Shown piece by piece: positions 18,441 through 27,419 of a stretch of 64,000 nucleotides of DNA (position 1 is the first letter of the stretch; every line of letters starts with the position of its first letter). Source of the DNA: Rhizobium gallicum bv. gallicum R602sp (GTDB lineage: Bacteria > Pseudomonadota > Alphaproteobacteria > Rhizobiales > Rhizobiaceae); NCBI RefSeq assembly GCF_000816845.1, contig NZ_CP006880.1, positions 496,001 to 560,000 of the forward strand, given 5' to 3'. Below the pieces are notes generated by a model. That model ran no database searches. It was given only the letters and a program-made list of their open reading frames with translations, and had not been told where the DNA came from. The position numbers were made by a program, and so were the translations under genes.

Positions 18441-19679
18441 ATGCCAATGATTTGGAACCACCGCATCACCCGTATTCTGGTCGGCATATCGCTGCTGGCG
18501 CTTGTGATCGTTCTTATGCTGCCCAGCCTGACTGGCTTTACAAGCCTCGACGGTACAGTGAATGGGCGATTTGCGATCGTGAACGCCCCTATCGACGGCG
18601 AGCTCGTAGGAACGCCCCCAAAAGTCGGTGCGCGCGTGTTGGCAGGAGAGCCGCTCGCCTTGATACGCAATGCCCGCGTGAACCGCGCAATACTGACTTC
18701 GCTGCAGGCCGACCGCATGACTGCCGTCGAACATGTTGCGGCGCTAAAGCGGGAACGCGATGAGCTTGTACGGCTTCGTGATCAGTTGGGTGTACGCATG
18801 GAAGTCTTCACGCGTACAACCATTGCCGACTTGGAGCGACAAGTCGAGATTCTAAACAAGCGGGTCAAGGTTTCCAAGGCGCAGGACAATGTCGCGCAGG
18901 TTGACTTTGACCGGCGGCTGGCGCTCGAGGCGAAGGGTATCCTCTCCACCAAGATGGTCGAGTCCGCCCGAGCCGCCTGGGAAGCGACGGGGGGCGAACT
19001 CGAAATCAGTGGCTTGACCGTTGCGCAGCTCGAACAAAAGCTGGAAGCCGTTCGCCAGGGTGTTTTCGTTCTAGGTGACGGCCAGAACGACGTGCCCTAC
19101 TCCCGCCAGCGCCAGGATGAGGTGATTGTTCGTATCAACGATCTCAACACGCGCATCGCGGAAAACGAAACACGGGCCGCACAGGTGCAAAAGCAGCTGA
19201 TTGAGGAGGAAAACCGCGTCCGCAGTCTCACTTCGGCATCAGTTCCATCACCTTTCGATGGAGTCGTATGGAGTAGCAACGTCGTCAACGGCTCGAACGT
19301 CATCCTCAATAACGAGCTGGTGCGCATCCTCGATTGCAGCGATCTGTTCGTCGATATCCTTGTTCCGGAGGTCGATTACCAAGAGATTTATCCGGGCCTT
19401 ACTGCAGAGGTGCGCTTGTTAGGCGCAGGCGACCTCTTCAAGGGCGTGGTCCTATCGGTAAGAGGCAGCTCCGCGGTCGCCGAGAAGGATACGCTGGCAG
19501 CCAATCAGCCCGAAACAACCAAACGCAACGATCGAATCCGCGTGGGCCTGGCTTCCTCCGCTCTCAATACGGATTTTGCGAACTTTTGCCAGGTGGGGCG
19601 TTCTGTTCAGGTGCGCCTGCCCAAACCTAACATCCGCATATGGAACTGGGTGGAAGGCCTGTGGTTCAGTATCTCATAG
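18441..19679 (+). CDS. bgsB: HlyD/membrane-fusion-like protein of a beta-glucan synthase operon (BgsB-like)
   Basis: This 412-residue protein has one N-terminal membrane segment (about 11-32). A biotinyl-lipoyl-like segment follows (APIDGELVGTPPKVGARV), then a long coiled-coil stretch rich in Glu, Lys and Arg (about 95-260). The second lipoyl half is SVPSPFDGVVWSSNVVNGSNV, and a beta-barrel domain completes the protein. This is the HlyD/EmrA adaptor layout. It overlaps the start of the GT2 synthase by 40 bp. The order HlyD-like then synthase matches S. meliloti bgsB-bgsA, which make a mixed-linkage beta-glucan. It probably guides the polymer through the envelope. Confidence 0.75.
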   Translation: MPMIWNHRITRILVGISLLALVIVLMLPSLTGFTSLDGTVNGRFAIVNAPIDGELVGTPPKVGARVLAGEPLALIRNARVNRAILTSLQADRMTAVEHVAALKRERDELVRLRDQLGVRMEVFTRTTIADLERQVEILNKRVKVSKAQDNVAQVDFDRRLALEAKGILSTKMVESARAAWEATGGELEISGLTVAQLEQKLEAVRQGVFVLGDGQNDVPYSRQRQDEVIVRINDLNTRIAENETRAAQVQKQLIEEENRVRSLTSASVPSPFDGVVWSSNVVNGSNVILNNELVRILDCSDLFVDILVPEVDYQEIYPGLTAEVRLLGAGDLFKGVVLSVRGSSAVAEKDTLAANQPETTKRNDRIRVGLASSALNTDFANFCQVGRSVQVRLPKPNIRIWNWVEGLWFSIS

Positions 19680-21655
19680 CACTGGCGCCGACGTTTTTGG
19701 TTTTGGCGTTCTTTTTGCTTGGGCCTTTCAACTGGTCGCGTAACCATAGCTGGACGCGCGCGATCACATGCGCTGTCGTTGGCGCCATTGCATTGCGCTA
19801 TATACTCTGGCGGTTATTCGAGACGGTACTCCCTTATCCCAACGATGGTCCCAACTTCTACTGGGTCTGGTTTCTGTTCATCGTAGAAATTCTCGCGTTC
19901 TTTGAAGTCGTCCTCTTCCTGGTCTTGATGAGTCGATACGTGGACCGGAGCGCAGAAGCGGACAGGCTCGCGCGAGACTTCTTTAGAGGTGACGAGGATG
20001 AATTGCCCACGGTGGATGTGTTCATTCCTACCTACAACGAGCCGCTCGACGTCCTGGAAAGGACGATTATAGGGGCGCTTGCGCTCGACTATCCAAAAGA
20101 CAAGCTGAAAGTCTACGTGCTCGACGATCAGCGTCGTGATTGGCTTAAGGCGTACTGCAAGGAGAGGGGAGCAATCCACGTCACACGGCCCGACAACAGC
20201 CATGCCAAAGCCGGCAACATGAACAACGGTTTAAAGGTCAGCTCCGGCGACTTCATCGCGATATTCGATGCTGACTTCGTGCCCTATCGTCACTTCCTGC
20301 GCCGCACGCTTCCCTTCTTTTCCGATGCAACCATCGGCATCGTTCAAACGCCGCAGCATTTCTTCAATACCGATCCGGTGCAGACAAATCTTGGTCTCGA
20401 AAATATCTGGCCGGACGAGCAGCGTTTGTTTTTTGATGAAATTGCACCGAGCCGAGATATCTGGGACGTCAGTTTCTGCTGTGGGTCATGTTCGATCTCG
20501 CGACGCAAGGCGATCGATGCGATTGGGGGCTTTCCGACGGAATCCATCACGGAGGATTTGTTGACCACTCTTTCCATGCTCAACAAGGGTTACAAGACCC
20601 GTTACCTGAATGAGCGCCTGTCGATGGGATTGGCCGCAGAGAATTTGACTGGCTATTTCGTACAGCGTGAGCGCTGGTGCCAGGGGGGAATTCAAACACT
20701 CTATCTTCACAACGGCCCACTACGCGGTCCTGGCCTCTCGCTCTTTCAACGCATCATGTTCCTTCCGCTATCGTGGTTGGTCCAGTATCTGGTGCGCTTT
20801 ACGATACTGATCATCCCGATCATATATCTCTGGTTCGGCTTGTTGCCGCTCTACTTCACCAACGCTGCGGATTATATCTCCAATCAGGTGCCGTTGCTGA
20901 CGGCCTATTTCCTTTTGATGCTCTGGATAACGCCGACGCGGTATTTGCCCGTCGTATCGAGTGCCGTCGGAGCTTTTTCGACGTTTCGGATGTTACCAAC
21001 TGTCATTTCCAGTGTGGTGCGGCCCTTCGGCAAACCGTTCAGGGTAACCCCGAAGGGCAGCGGCAACGAAGCCATTGGATTTGATGGATACAGCTTTTCC
21101 TGGATAGCGGCGTTGATATTGGCGACGGCCGTCGGTCTTATCATCAATATTGTGCCTGAGACCTCCCATGTCGAGGCGCAGTTCTCTCCGATTGCGGCTT
21201 GCTGGTCGGGCATCAACATTCTTGTTCTCGCTATCGCGTCCTTGATCTGCTTTGAGAAACCGCGACGGCTCTTCAATGCGTTCAAACTCGATGAAGCGGT
21301 TCACGTGGATGGCGTTCCCGGACGCATGGTCAGTCTGGCACTTGACAAGGCAGTCGTTGCCGTGCCGACGGAGGCGCGCTTTGAATCTGCCGATGTCACG
21401 CTTTCGCTCGAAGGTTTTTCACCCTTCAAAACGGAACTAAGGATGGTCACTCAAAGACGAAGGAGCGTTGCTCGCCATGGCGACAAGGAGGCCTTCTACC
21501 TGCACCTCCATTTCGATCTTAGCGGGGCGGCCCGCGATAAAATGATCGTCAAGCTCTATACCGGCCGTTACTCCCAGGACGTTCGTGACATTGACAAAGT
21601 CGCTGTCTCTATCAACCTGCTGCTTAGGACGTTCGGTCGAACCCGGACGCTTTGA
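19640..21655 (+). CDS. bgsA: Family 2 glycosyltransferase, beta-glucan synthase (BgsA/CrdS/BcsA-like)
   Basis: This 671-residue inner-membrane synthase has membrane segments at both ends of a cytosolic GT-A domain. The processive D,D,D,QxxRW set is present: D162-D163 in VLDDQRRDW, D210/D212 in FDADF, TED at 304-306, and QRERW at 342-346. QTPQHFFNTDP is also family-typical. The C-terminal tail of about 110 residues (RRRSVARHGDKEAFYL) sits where cellulose synthase has PilZ, and in S. meliloti BgsA this tail binds cyclic di-GMP. Cellulose or curdlan synthase are alternatives. A GTG at 19661 is a possible later start. Confidence 0.78.
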   Translation: MELGGRPVVQYLIALAPTFLVLAFFLLGPFNWSRNHSWTRAITCAVVGAIALRYILWRLFETVLPYPNDGPNFYWVWFLFIVEILAFFEVVLFLVLMSRYVDRSAEADRLARDFFRGDEDELPTVDVFIPTYNEPLDVLERTIIGALALDYPKDKLKVYVLDDQRRDWLKAYCKERGAIHVTRPDNSHAKAGNMNNGLKVSSGDFIAIFDADFVPYRHFLRRTLPFFSDATIGIVQTPQHFFNTDPVQTNLGLENIWPDEQRLFFDEIAPSRDIWDVSFCCGSCSISRRKAIDAIGGFPTESITEDLLTTLSMLNKGYKTRYLNERLSMGLAAENLTGYFVQRERWCQGGIQTLYLHNGPLRGPGLSLFQRIMFLPLSWLVQYLVRFTILIIPIIYLWFGLLPLYFTNAADYISNQVPLLTAYFLLMLWITPTRYLPVVSSAVGAFSTFRMLPTVISSVVRPFGKPFRVTPKGSGNEAIGFDGYSFSWIAALILATAVGLIINIVPETSHVEAQFSPIAACWSGINILVLAIASLICFEKPRRLFNAFKLDEAVHVDGVPGRMVSLALDKAVVAVPTEARFESADVTLSLEGFSPFKTELRMVTQRRRSVARHGDKEAFYLHLHFDLSGAARDKMIVKLYTGRYSQDVRDIDKVAVSINLLLRTFGRTRTL

Positions 21656-22140
21656 GCGATGTATTTTCCCGGCCTGCAGATAGGCATAATAATAGTGGGA
21701 CCGGACAGCGGAAATGGCTGTTTCGCTGCCGGCAGGCGAGGAATGACCGTGCCGGCATGATCCCGGCTGACCCTTGGCGCATCGATCTCTGAAAAGAGAC
21801 TGCAGTTTGACCCGGCTCCGACGCTGAACATGCGGCATGTCGAACTGGCCTGCTTGCAGGAACGGCATTCCGTTCGCGCTGGGCGTTGCCTGGAACAGGA
21901 GGATCCGACTGCCTCGCGCGATGACATCGTCGATATTACGGTCGCTGCGAGGCCGGTGAAGTTCTCGCAAGAGCCAAGCCTTGCGGTATCACCGACGTGA
22001 CATTACGCCCGCACGTCCGTCCGGCATTGGAACGAGAGATCGAGCGAATTTCCTCAAGGATAGGGCTTGAAGGGTTAGCCATTTACAGTCTCCATAGGGT
22101 GCGTTGCCAGGGACATCCATAAGGGGGCTTCATGGTCTGA
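21656..22140. other. Non-coding or decayed stretch between glucan operon and SDR gene
   Basis: About 485 bp lacks a convincing gene. A plus-strand open stretch at roughly 21795-22001 (LNMRHVELACLQERHS) is not similar to anything I recognise. The competing minus-strand frames look like high-GC shadows. No tRNA-like or insertion-sequence end was seen. Confidence 0.4.
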
Positions 22141-22144
22141 ATAT

Positions 22145-22156
22145 ATGTATAGACAT
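22145..22156. promoter_or_regulatory. HutC/GntR-type operator upstream of SDR gene (site 1)
   Basis: ATGTATAGACAT is a near-palindrome whose core GTATAGAC (22147-22154) matches the HutC-subfamily consensus GTMTAKAC. It lies 53 bp before the SDR start. The same core, within a longer shared context (ATATGTATAGACA then CGC and AAA), recurs at 23174-23181. A HutC-type GntR regulator is encoded in the same cluster at 29825. Confidence 0.7.
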
Positions 22157-22208
22157 GTTACCGCAAAAATGCTGCCGTCTCGTCGGGAACCCAGAACAAG
22201 GAGCCGTC

Positions 22209-22976
22209 ATGACCCATTCGAAATTTGATCTTTCTGGTCGCCGCGCCCTCGTCACCGGAGCAAGCCGCGGCATAGGTCAGGCAATCGCGATTGCATTGGC
22301 GGAGGCCGGTGCGGACGTGGCGATCACAGCGCGGGCGGTCGAGGGGCTGGCCGAAACCCGGGAACGGATCGAGAAGTCCGGCAGCCGGTCGGTGACGCTT
22401 GCCCAGGACGTGCGCGACATCGAGGCCTGCAGAAGCGTCACGGGAGCTGCGGCCGAGGCGCTGGGCGGCCTCGATATTCTTGTCAACAATGCCGGGCTCG
22501 AGAATGTTCGGCCGTCCTTCGACGTGGACGAGGCGCTTTGGGAATCGATCCTGGAGACCAATTTGAAGGGGGCGTTCTTCTGCGCTCAGGCGGCCGGCCG
22601 GATCATGGCGGAGGCACGCGGTGGAGCTATCGTCAATCTCTGCTCGTTGACCTCCTATGTCGGTATTCCGACGGCAGCGCCCTATGGCGCCTCGAAGTCA
22701 GGCCTTCTCGGCGTGACGCGGGCGCTGGCCACCGAATGGGCGGCGCACAACATCCGCGTCAACGCCATTGCGCCCGGCTATTTCCGCACGGCCATGACCG
22801 AGGTCTTCTACGAGAACGAGGACTGGCAGTCGCGCATGCTGGCCAAGATCCCGCAGCGCCGTTTTGGCAAGGAGAGCGACATCGGTGGCGTCGCGGTCTT
22901 CCTTTGCAGCGATGCTGCAGCTTACGTCACCGGTCACTGCATTCCAGTCGACGGCGGCTATCTCGCCTCGATCTGA
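22209..22976 (+). CDS. Short-chain dehydrogenase/reductase
   Basis: This 255-residue classical SDR has the cofactor motif TGASRGIG (17-24) and NNAG (93-96). The catalytic Ser146, Tyr159 and Lys163 lie in YGASKSG. The VDGGYLASI end is common in gluconate-5-dehydrogenase/3-oxoacyl-type members. It probably oxidises or reduces a polyol or hydroxy-acid. It carries its own HutC-type operator and is separated by 305 bp from the transporter genes, which have a second operator. It is likely part of the same regulon. AAGGAG at 22198-22203 supports ATG 22209. Confidence 0.82.
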   Translation: MTHSKFDLSGRRALVTGASRGIGQAIAIALAEAGADVAITARAVEGLAETRERIEKSGSRSVTLAQDVRDIEACRSVTGAAAEALGGLDILVNNAGLENVRPSFDVDEALWESILETNLKGAFFCAQAAGRIMAEARGGAIVNLCSLTSYVGIPTAAPYGASKSGLLGVTRALATEWAAHNIRVNAIAPGYFRTAMTEVFYENEDWQSRMLAKIPQRRFGKESDIGGVAVFLCSDAAAYVTGHCIPVDGGYLASI

Positions 22977-23161
22977 GATGGAGCGTCGCACGGATGGTTC
23001 GTCCGATAGTGCAAGCCGTACCGGACACTCGTCGGGCGTGCTTGCCTTTCTTTTCGCCGACGACAACACTGTCGGTGGAGTTGGGCCTGCTTTTCGTACT
23101 GCACAAATATTGGTCAGGCGACTTTATGGCGCAAAAAATACGCAAGCTTGATTGACGGTAC

Positions 23162-23181
23162 TTGTACAAATATGTATAGAC
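23162..23181. promoter_or_regulatory. HutC/GntR-type operator upstream of ABC operon (site 2)
   Basis: GTATAGAC at 23174-23181 repeats the core of site 1, and TTGTACAA at 23162-23169 is an adjoining perfect 8-bp palindrome. The location, about 100 bp before the ATPase start at 23282, fits repression of the transporter-dehydrogenase operon by the HutC-type regulator. Surrounding bases are also shared with site 1. Confidence 0.7.
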
Positions 23182-23281
23182 AACTTAACGCCAAACTCGG
23201 TCGGTTGCCTGTCGACCGGAACGGTAGAATGAAGCTTCGCGTCGGCCTCGTTCGTCGAACGGAGCAAGACAGGGGAATGTC

Positions 23282-24415
23282 ATGGGCGTTGTTGCTGCTG
23301 AACTCTGTCCGGCTGGATCAACCGGTCAGATCGCCGTTTCCGTTAAGGATGTCGGCATGGTCTTCGGTGATGTCCATGCCGTCAGGAATGCCGTCTTCGA
23401 CCTGCCGAAGGGACGGTTCTTGACCATTCTCGGCCCGTCCGGTTCCGGCAAGACGACTCTTCTGCGCATGATCGCCGGTTTCGACCAACCAACCAGCGGG
23501 GAAATCTTCATCAACGGTCAACCGGTCAGTGCTGTGCCGCCCCACAGGCGCGCGATCGGCATGGTGTTCCAAAAGCTCGCACTCTTCCCGCACATGACGG
23601 CGGCGGAGAACGTCGCCTTTCCGCTCAAGATGCGCCGCCACGATGCGCGCACGATCCCGGAAAAGGTCGAGCGCTATCTCGATCTCGTCCGACTGGGCGG
23701 CTATGGCAACAGGCGCATCAACGAGTTGTCCGGCGGACAGCAGCAGCGTGTCGCCATCGCCCGCGCCCTGGTGTTCGAGCCAGACCTGCTCCTGCTTGAT
23801 GAACCGCTTGCCGCGCTCGACCGCAAGCTGCGCGAGGAGATGCAGCTAGAGTTCCGCCGCATCCAGAAGGAACTCGGGGTAACGACGATCAATGTCACCC
23901 ATGACCAGCGCGAGGCCCTGGTGGTGTCCGACGAGGTCATCGTCATGAGCGGCGGCGAAATCCAGCAGAAAGCCCGTCCAGTCGACGCTTATCGCGCGCC
24001 GTGCAATGCCTTCGTCGCCAACTTCATCGGTGTCACCAATTTCATTGACGGCAAGGTCGTCGACCTGACTTCTTCACGCGTCGTGTTCGAAGCGAACGGC
24101 CTGCGCCTTACCGGCGTGGTTGCCGATGCCGCGCTTGCGGCAGGTTTGCCCTGCGCCGCTGCCGTTCGTGCCGAGCAGATCCGCATCGCACAAAAGGGCG
24201 GGAGCCTCGACGGTCTCGAAACGGTGGTGGACGGCCAGGTGGTCGACTGCATCTTTGAAGGCGAGCGCGTCGTCTACGAAATTCGGGTTCCGGGGCTGGC
24301 CGGCGTGCTGATGCGCGTCTTCAACCACGATCCCGAATCCCACTTGCAGTTCGGTCCTGGCGAAGAAGTTCGTCTCGGCTGGAATGCCAGAGATATGCAT
24401 GTCTTTCAAAAATGA
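23282..24415 (+). CDS. ABC transporter ATP-binding protein (PotA/spermidine-putrescine type)
   Basis: This 377-residue ATPase has Walker A GPSGSGKTT (51-59), Q-loop VFQKLALFPHM, signature LSGGQ (149-153) and Walker B LLLLDE (169-174). A C-terminal TOBE-like region (about 290-375) follows. It energises import together with the two permeases and the Tat-type binding protein that follow. The PotA-like class takes up polyamines, opines, amino-polyols or other small organic compounds, so the substrate is not fixed by the family. A HutC-type operator lies upstream. Confidence 0.87.
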   Translation: MGVVAAELCPAGSTGQIAVSVKDVGMVFGDVHAVRNAVFDLPKGRFLTILGPSGSGKTTLLRMIAGFDQPTSGEIFINGQPVSAVPPHRRAIGMVFQKLALFPHMTAAENVAFPLKMRRHDARTIPEKVERYLDLVRLGGYGNRRINELSGGQQQRVAIARALVFEPDLLLLDEPLAALDRKLREEMQLEFRRIQKELGVTTINVTHDQREALVVSDEVIVMSGGEIQQKARPVDAYRAPCNAFVANFIGVTNFIDGKVVDLTSSRVVFEANGLRLTGVVADAALAAGLPCAAAVRAEQIRIAQKGGSLDGLETVVDGQVVDCIFEGERVVYEIRVPGLAGVLMRVFNHDPESHLQFGPGEEVRLGWNARDMHVFQK

Positions 24416-24448
24416 CCCCGAGAAGGTCCAGCCAGAGGAGAATGTGTA

Positions 24449-25564
24449 ATGTCGCATGAAAAGTTCCTGTCCGCGCAGATCTGCCGCCGGACGCTGCTTG
24501 CGTCCATGGCCGCAGCCGGCGCCTCGGCCGGCCTTTCGACGCTCGGCGTCAGCCGCGCCTTTGCCCAGGAGCCGGAAAAGCCGGCCGAGATCATCGTTCG
24601 CGCCTGGGGTGGTAGCTGGGTCGATGCGCTCAAGGCCGGCGTGTCCGACAGCTTCACCAAGATGACCGGCATCGCTGTTCGCCACGACCTGACCGAGGAC
24701 AACGAGATCCAGCCGAAGGTCTGGGCCGCTGTTGCCCAGAAGCGTGTCCCGCCGATCCACATCAACTGGGACACGACGACGAACGCGACCAAGTCGGCGC
24801 TGCGCGGGGTGACCGAGGACCTGTCGGACTTGCCGAACCTCAAGAACGCTACCGATCTTGCCAAGCCGGTCGGTCTCGGGGGCTATCCGATTGTCAACAC
24901 ATACGGCTATGTCTACGTGCTCGCCTATCGCCCGTCTGCCTTCCCGAACGGTGCGCCGAGGTCCTGGAAGGACCTGCTCGATCCCAAGCTCAAGGGTCGC
25001 ATCGCGCTCTACAATGATGGCATCGGCTTCCATTTCCCGGCCCAGGTCGCTGGCGGCGGCAAGCTCGAGGACATTCCGGGCAACATGCAGCCGGCCTGGG
25101 ACTTCATTTCCAAGATCAAGGAACAGCAGCCGCTGCTCGGCGAGGACCCGGATTTCACCACCTGGTTCCAGAAGGGCGAGATCGACGCCGCCTGCACCAT
25201 CTCGACCAACGCGCGCGAAGCCAAGAAAAATGGCATTGAGATCGCGTGGGTCGTGCCGGAGGAAGGCGCCAAGTTCGATACTGACGGCCTGTGGATCCCA
25301 AAAGGCCTGCCGGAGAACGAGCTTTACTGGGCCAAGCAGTACATCAACCACGCCCTCACCAAGGAAGCCCAGCAGATCTGGCTCGACGGTCTCGGTCTGC
25401 CAGGCGTCGTCCCTGGCGTCAATCCGCCGGCCGATCTCGTGGGCGATCCGTCCTATCCGACTAAGGAAGAGGACTTCAAACATCTGATCCGCATCTCGTC
25501 CAAGGTGCAGGTCGAAAACGAGAGCCAGTGGTTCGCCAAGTTCAAGGAAATCATGCAGGGCTGA
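24449..25564 (+). CDS. PotD-like extracellular solute-binding protein with twin-arginine-like signal
   Basis: This 371-residue binding protein belongs to the iron/spermidine-putrescine (PotD/type 2) class. The N-terminus CRRTLLASMAAAG (R13-R14) followed by a hydrophobic stretch and SRAFAQ suggests Tat export, with cleavage near residue 38. Mature motifs include VRAWGGSWVDAL, NTYGYVYVLAYR and SWKDLLDPKLKGRIAL. The last is typical of this class. It delivers ligand to the permeases encoded downstream. A strong hairpin follows the stop codon. Confidence 0.85.
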   Translation: MSHEKFLSAQICRRTLLASMAAAGASAGLSTLGVSRAFAQEPEKPAEIIVRAWGGSWVDALKAGVSDSFTKMTGIAVRHDLTEDNEIQPKVWAAVAQKRVPPIHINWDTTTNATKSALRGVTEDLSDLPNLKNATDLAKPVGLGGYPIVNTYGYVYVLAYRPSAFPNGAPRSWKDLLDPKLKGRIALYNDGIGFHFPAQVAGGGKLEDIPGNMQPAWDFISKIKEQQPLLGEDPDFTTWFQKGEIDAACTISTNAREAKKNGIEIAWVVPEEGAKFDTDGLWIPKGLPENELYWAKQYINHALTKEAQQIWLDGLGLPGVVPGVNPPADLVGDPSYPTKEEDFKHLIRISSKVQVENESQWFAKFKEIMQG

Positions 25565-25574
25565 AGCCTTGTCC

Positions 25575-25604
25575 TGCCCGCCGCGTCCCCTCTGGCGGCG
25601 GGCA
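25575..25604 (+). terminator. Hairpin after PotD-like gene
   Basis: TGCCCGCCG at 25575-25583 pairs perfectly with CGGCGGGCA at 25596-25604 around a 12-nt loop, followed by CTCCTTCTTT. It lies between the binding protein and the permease genes. It probably reduces read-through or protects the upstream message, so that the binding protein is made in excess. Confidence 0.65.
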
Positions 25605-25634
25605 CTCCTTCTTTAGTCAAACAGGATCGGTATC

Positions 25635-26579
25635 ATGCGCGCTCCCCGTGCCGCATATCCTCTGACATGGCGCGTCATGGATGTGCTTGAAGGCTTTGCG
25701 GCTATCGTCTGGCCATCGAGTTTCCGGCCAGGCCTGCCTTATCTCTTGTTGCTGCCGGCGGTTGTGCTCGTGGGGCTGCTCGTGCTCGGTCTCGTCCAGA
25801 TCGGCGACACGAGCCTGAGAACGCTCGATACCAATACCTTCCTAATGTCGGAGAACTACACGCTCGCCAACTACCAGCGCGTTCTGACTGAGAAATTCTT
25901 CGCGACGGTGGCCGGCCGCAGCCTCATGGGCGCAGTGATTGTCACGGCAATCACGCTGCTGTTCGCCTTCCCATACGCCTACCTGATGGTGCGCACGCCG
26001 TCGTCGGCGCTTCGCAGGTTCCTGCTCGTGGCGCTCTTCTTGCCCTTCTTCATCGGCCAGGTGGTGCGCGCCTATGGCTGGCTCATCATTCTCGGCAACC
26101 AGGGAATGGTCAACGAGGCGCTCGGTCTCGTCGGTGTGCCGCCTATGCGACTCCTCTACAACTACCCTGCAGTTCTTTTCGGCCTTGTGCAATACATGCT
26201 GCCCTTCGCCGTCCTGATGCTGGCGCCTGCTCTGACCGCGATCCCGAGCGAGCTCGAGGCGGCGGCGGCCTCCCTCGGCGCCGACTGGGTCCGCACCTTC
26301 CGCCATATCGTCCTGCCGCTCTCCCGGCCAGGCCTCGTCGGCGCGGGGCTCGTGGTCGTCACGCTCTCGCTCACCGATTTTGCCATTCCCGCCATCCTCG
26401 GCGGCGGCACTCAGGACTTCATCGCCAACGCGATCTACGACCAGTTCTTCCGCACCTCCGACCAGGGTCTAGGGGCGACGCTGTCGCTTATGCTTGTCGC
26501 TGTGGGCTCCATCCTCGTCGGCGTCGTGTTCGCGCTCTTCGGCGCTGGCACCCTCGCCATCGGGGGAGACCGCAAATGA
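25635..26579 (+). CDS. ABC transporter permease, PotB type
   Basis: This 314-residue inner-membrane permease has about six membrane segments. The EAA loop is in LEAAAASLGADWVRTFRHIVLPLSRPG, seen here as EAAAASLGA and HIVLPL, and contacts the ATPase. The early loop NTFLMSENYTLANYQRV is typical of PotB/AttA2-like permeases. Its stop overlaps the start of the second permease by 4 bp (ATGA), so the two are coupled. Confidence 0.87.
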   Translation: MRAPRAAYPLTWRVMDVLEGFAAIVWPSSFRPGLPYLLLLPAVVLVGLLVLGLVQIGDTSLRTLDTNTFLMSENYTLANYQRVLTEKFFATVAGRSLMGAVIVTAITLLFAFPYAYLMVRTPSSALRRFLLVALFLPFFIGQVVRAYGWLIILGNQGMVNEALGLVGVPPMRLLYNYPAVLFGLVQYMLPFAVLMLAPALTAIPSELEAAAASLGADWVRTFRHIVLPLSRPGLVGAGLVVVTLSLTDFAIPAILGGGTQDFIANAIYDQFFRTSDQGLGATLSLMLVAVGSILVGVVFALFGAGTLAIGGDRK

Positions 26580-27376
26580 CCGGCAGCCGAAGCAAGTTCA
26601 TCGTCATCTGGGCATTCGTCGCAACTGCGCTGGTCATGCTTTCAGCACCCACTATCGTGGTGCTCGGAGCCTCCTTCACGGCCGGAAACATCATCACCTT
26701 CCCACCGGATGGATTGTCGCTGAAATGGTATGGCGCAATCGCGCAAGCGAGCGATCTCCGGCAGGCCTTCCTGCGTTCGCTGATCGTCGCTGCGATATGC
26801 ACGGCGACCGCCATCCCCGTCGGCACGCTCGCCGGCATCGCACTCGCCAAGTACCAGGTACGGTTTGCTCGCTCCATCCAGATCTACCTACTGCTGCCCT
26901 TCACCATTCCGCTGATCGGCTCCGGCATCGGCATGATGCTTGTCTTCGGACAGATGAACGTCCTGGGCAGGCTGTGGCCGGTGGGTATTGCGTGCTGCGT
27001 CATCAACCTGCCCTTCATGATCTGGGCCGTAACGGCGAGTGCCAGCAACCTGTCGCCGGATCTCGAGCTGGCAGCGGCCAATTGCGGGGCCCCGCCGCTG
27101 CAGCGCTTCCTCTACATTACCCTTCCAGCAGTGCTGCCGGGCGTGATCACCGGATCGCTGCTGATGTTCATCCTCGCGCTCAACGAGTTCCTAGTCAGCC
27201 TGCTGCTCGTCGATGCCCGAAGCGTGACACTGCCGGTGCAGATCTACAATTCCATCCGCTCGATCATTACGCCTGATTTGGCTGCCATCTCGGTGGTATT
27301 CATCGCCTGCGCCGGGCTTGCGATCGCATTGCTCGACCGCCTGGTCGGTCTCGACATCTTCCTCAAATCGAAATGA
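26576..27376 (+). CDS. ABC transporter permease, PotC type
   Basis: This 266-residue second permease subunit has a matching EAA-type loop, LELAAANCGAPPLQRFLYI. It shows the six-segment hydrophobic pattern of PotC. It overlaps the PotB-like gene by 4 bp and is followed 43 bp later by the HisD-like dehydrogenase. Transport and catabolism are thus in one operon. Confidence 0.87.
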   Translation: MTGSRSKFIVIWAFVATALVMLSAPTIVVLGASFTAGNIITFPPDGLSLKWYGAIAQASDLRQAFLRSLIVAAICTATAIPVGTLAGIALAKYQVRFARSIQIYLLLPFTIPLIGSGIGMMLVFGQMNVLGRLWPVGIACCVINLPFMIWAVTASASNLSPDLELAAANCGAPPLQRFLYITLPAVLPGVITGSLLMFILALNEFLVSLLLVDARSVTLPVQIYNSIRSIITPDLAAISVVFIACAGLAIALLDRLVGLDIFLKSK

Positions 27377-27419
27377 CCTCTTCGGCCCCCGCGGCCGGTC
27401 AGACATCAAGGACAAAACG

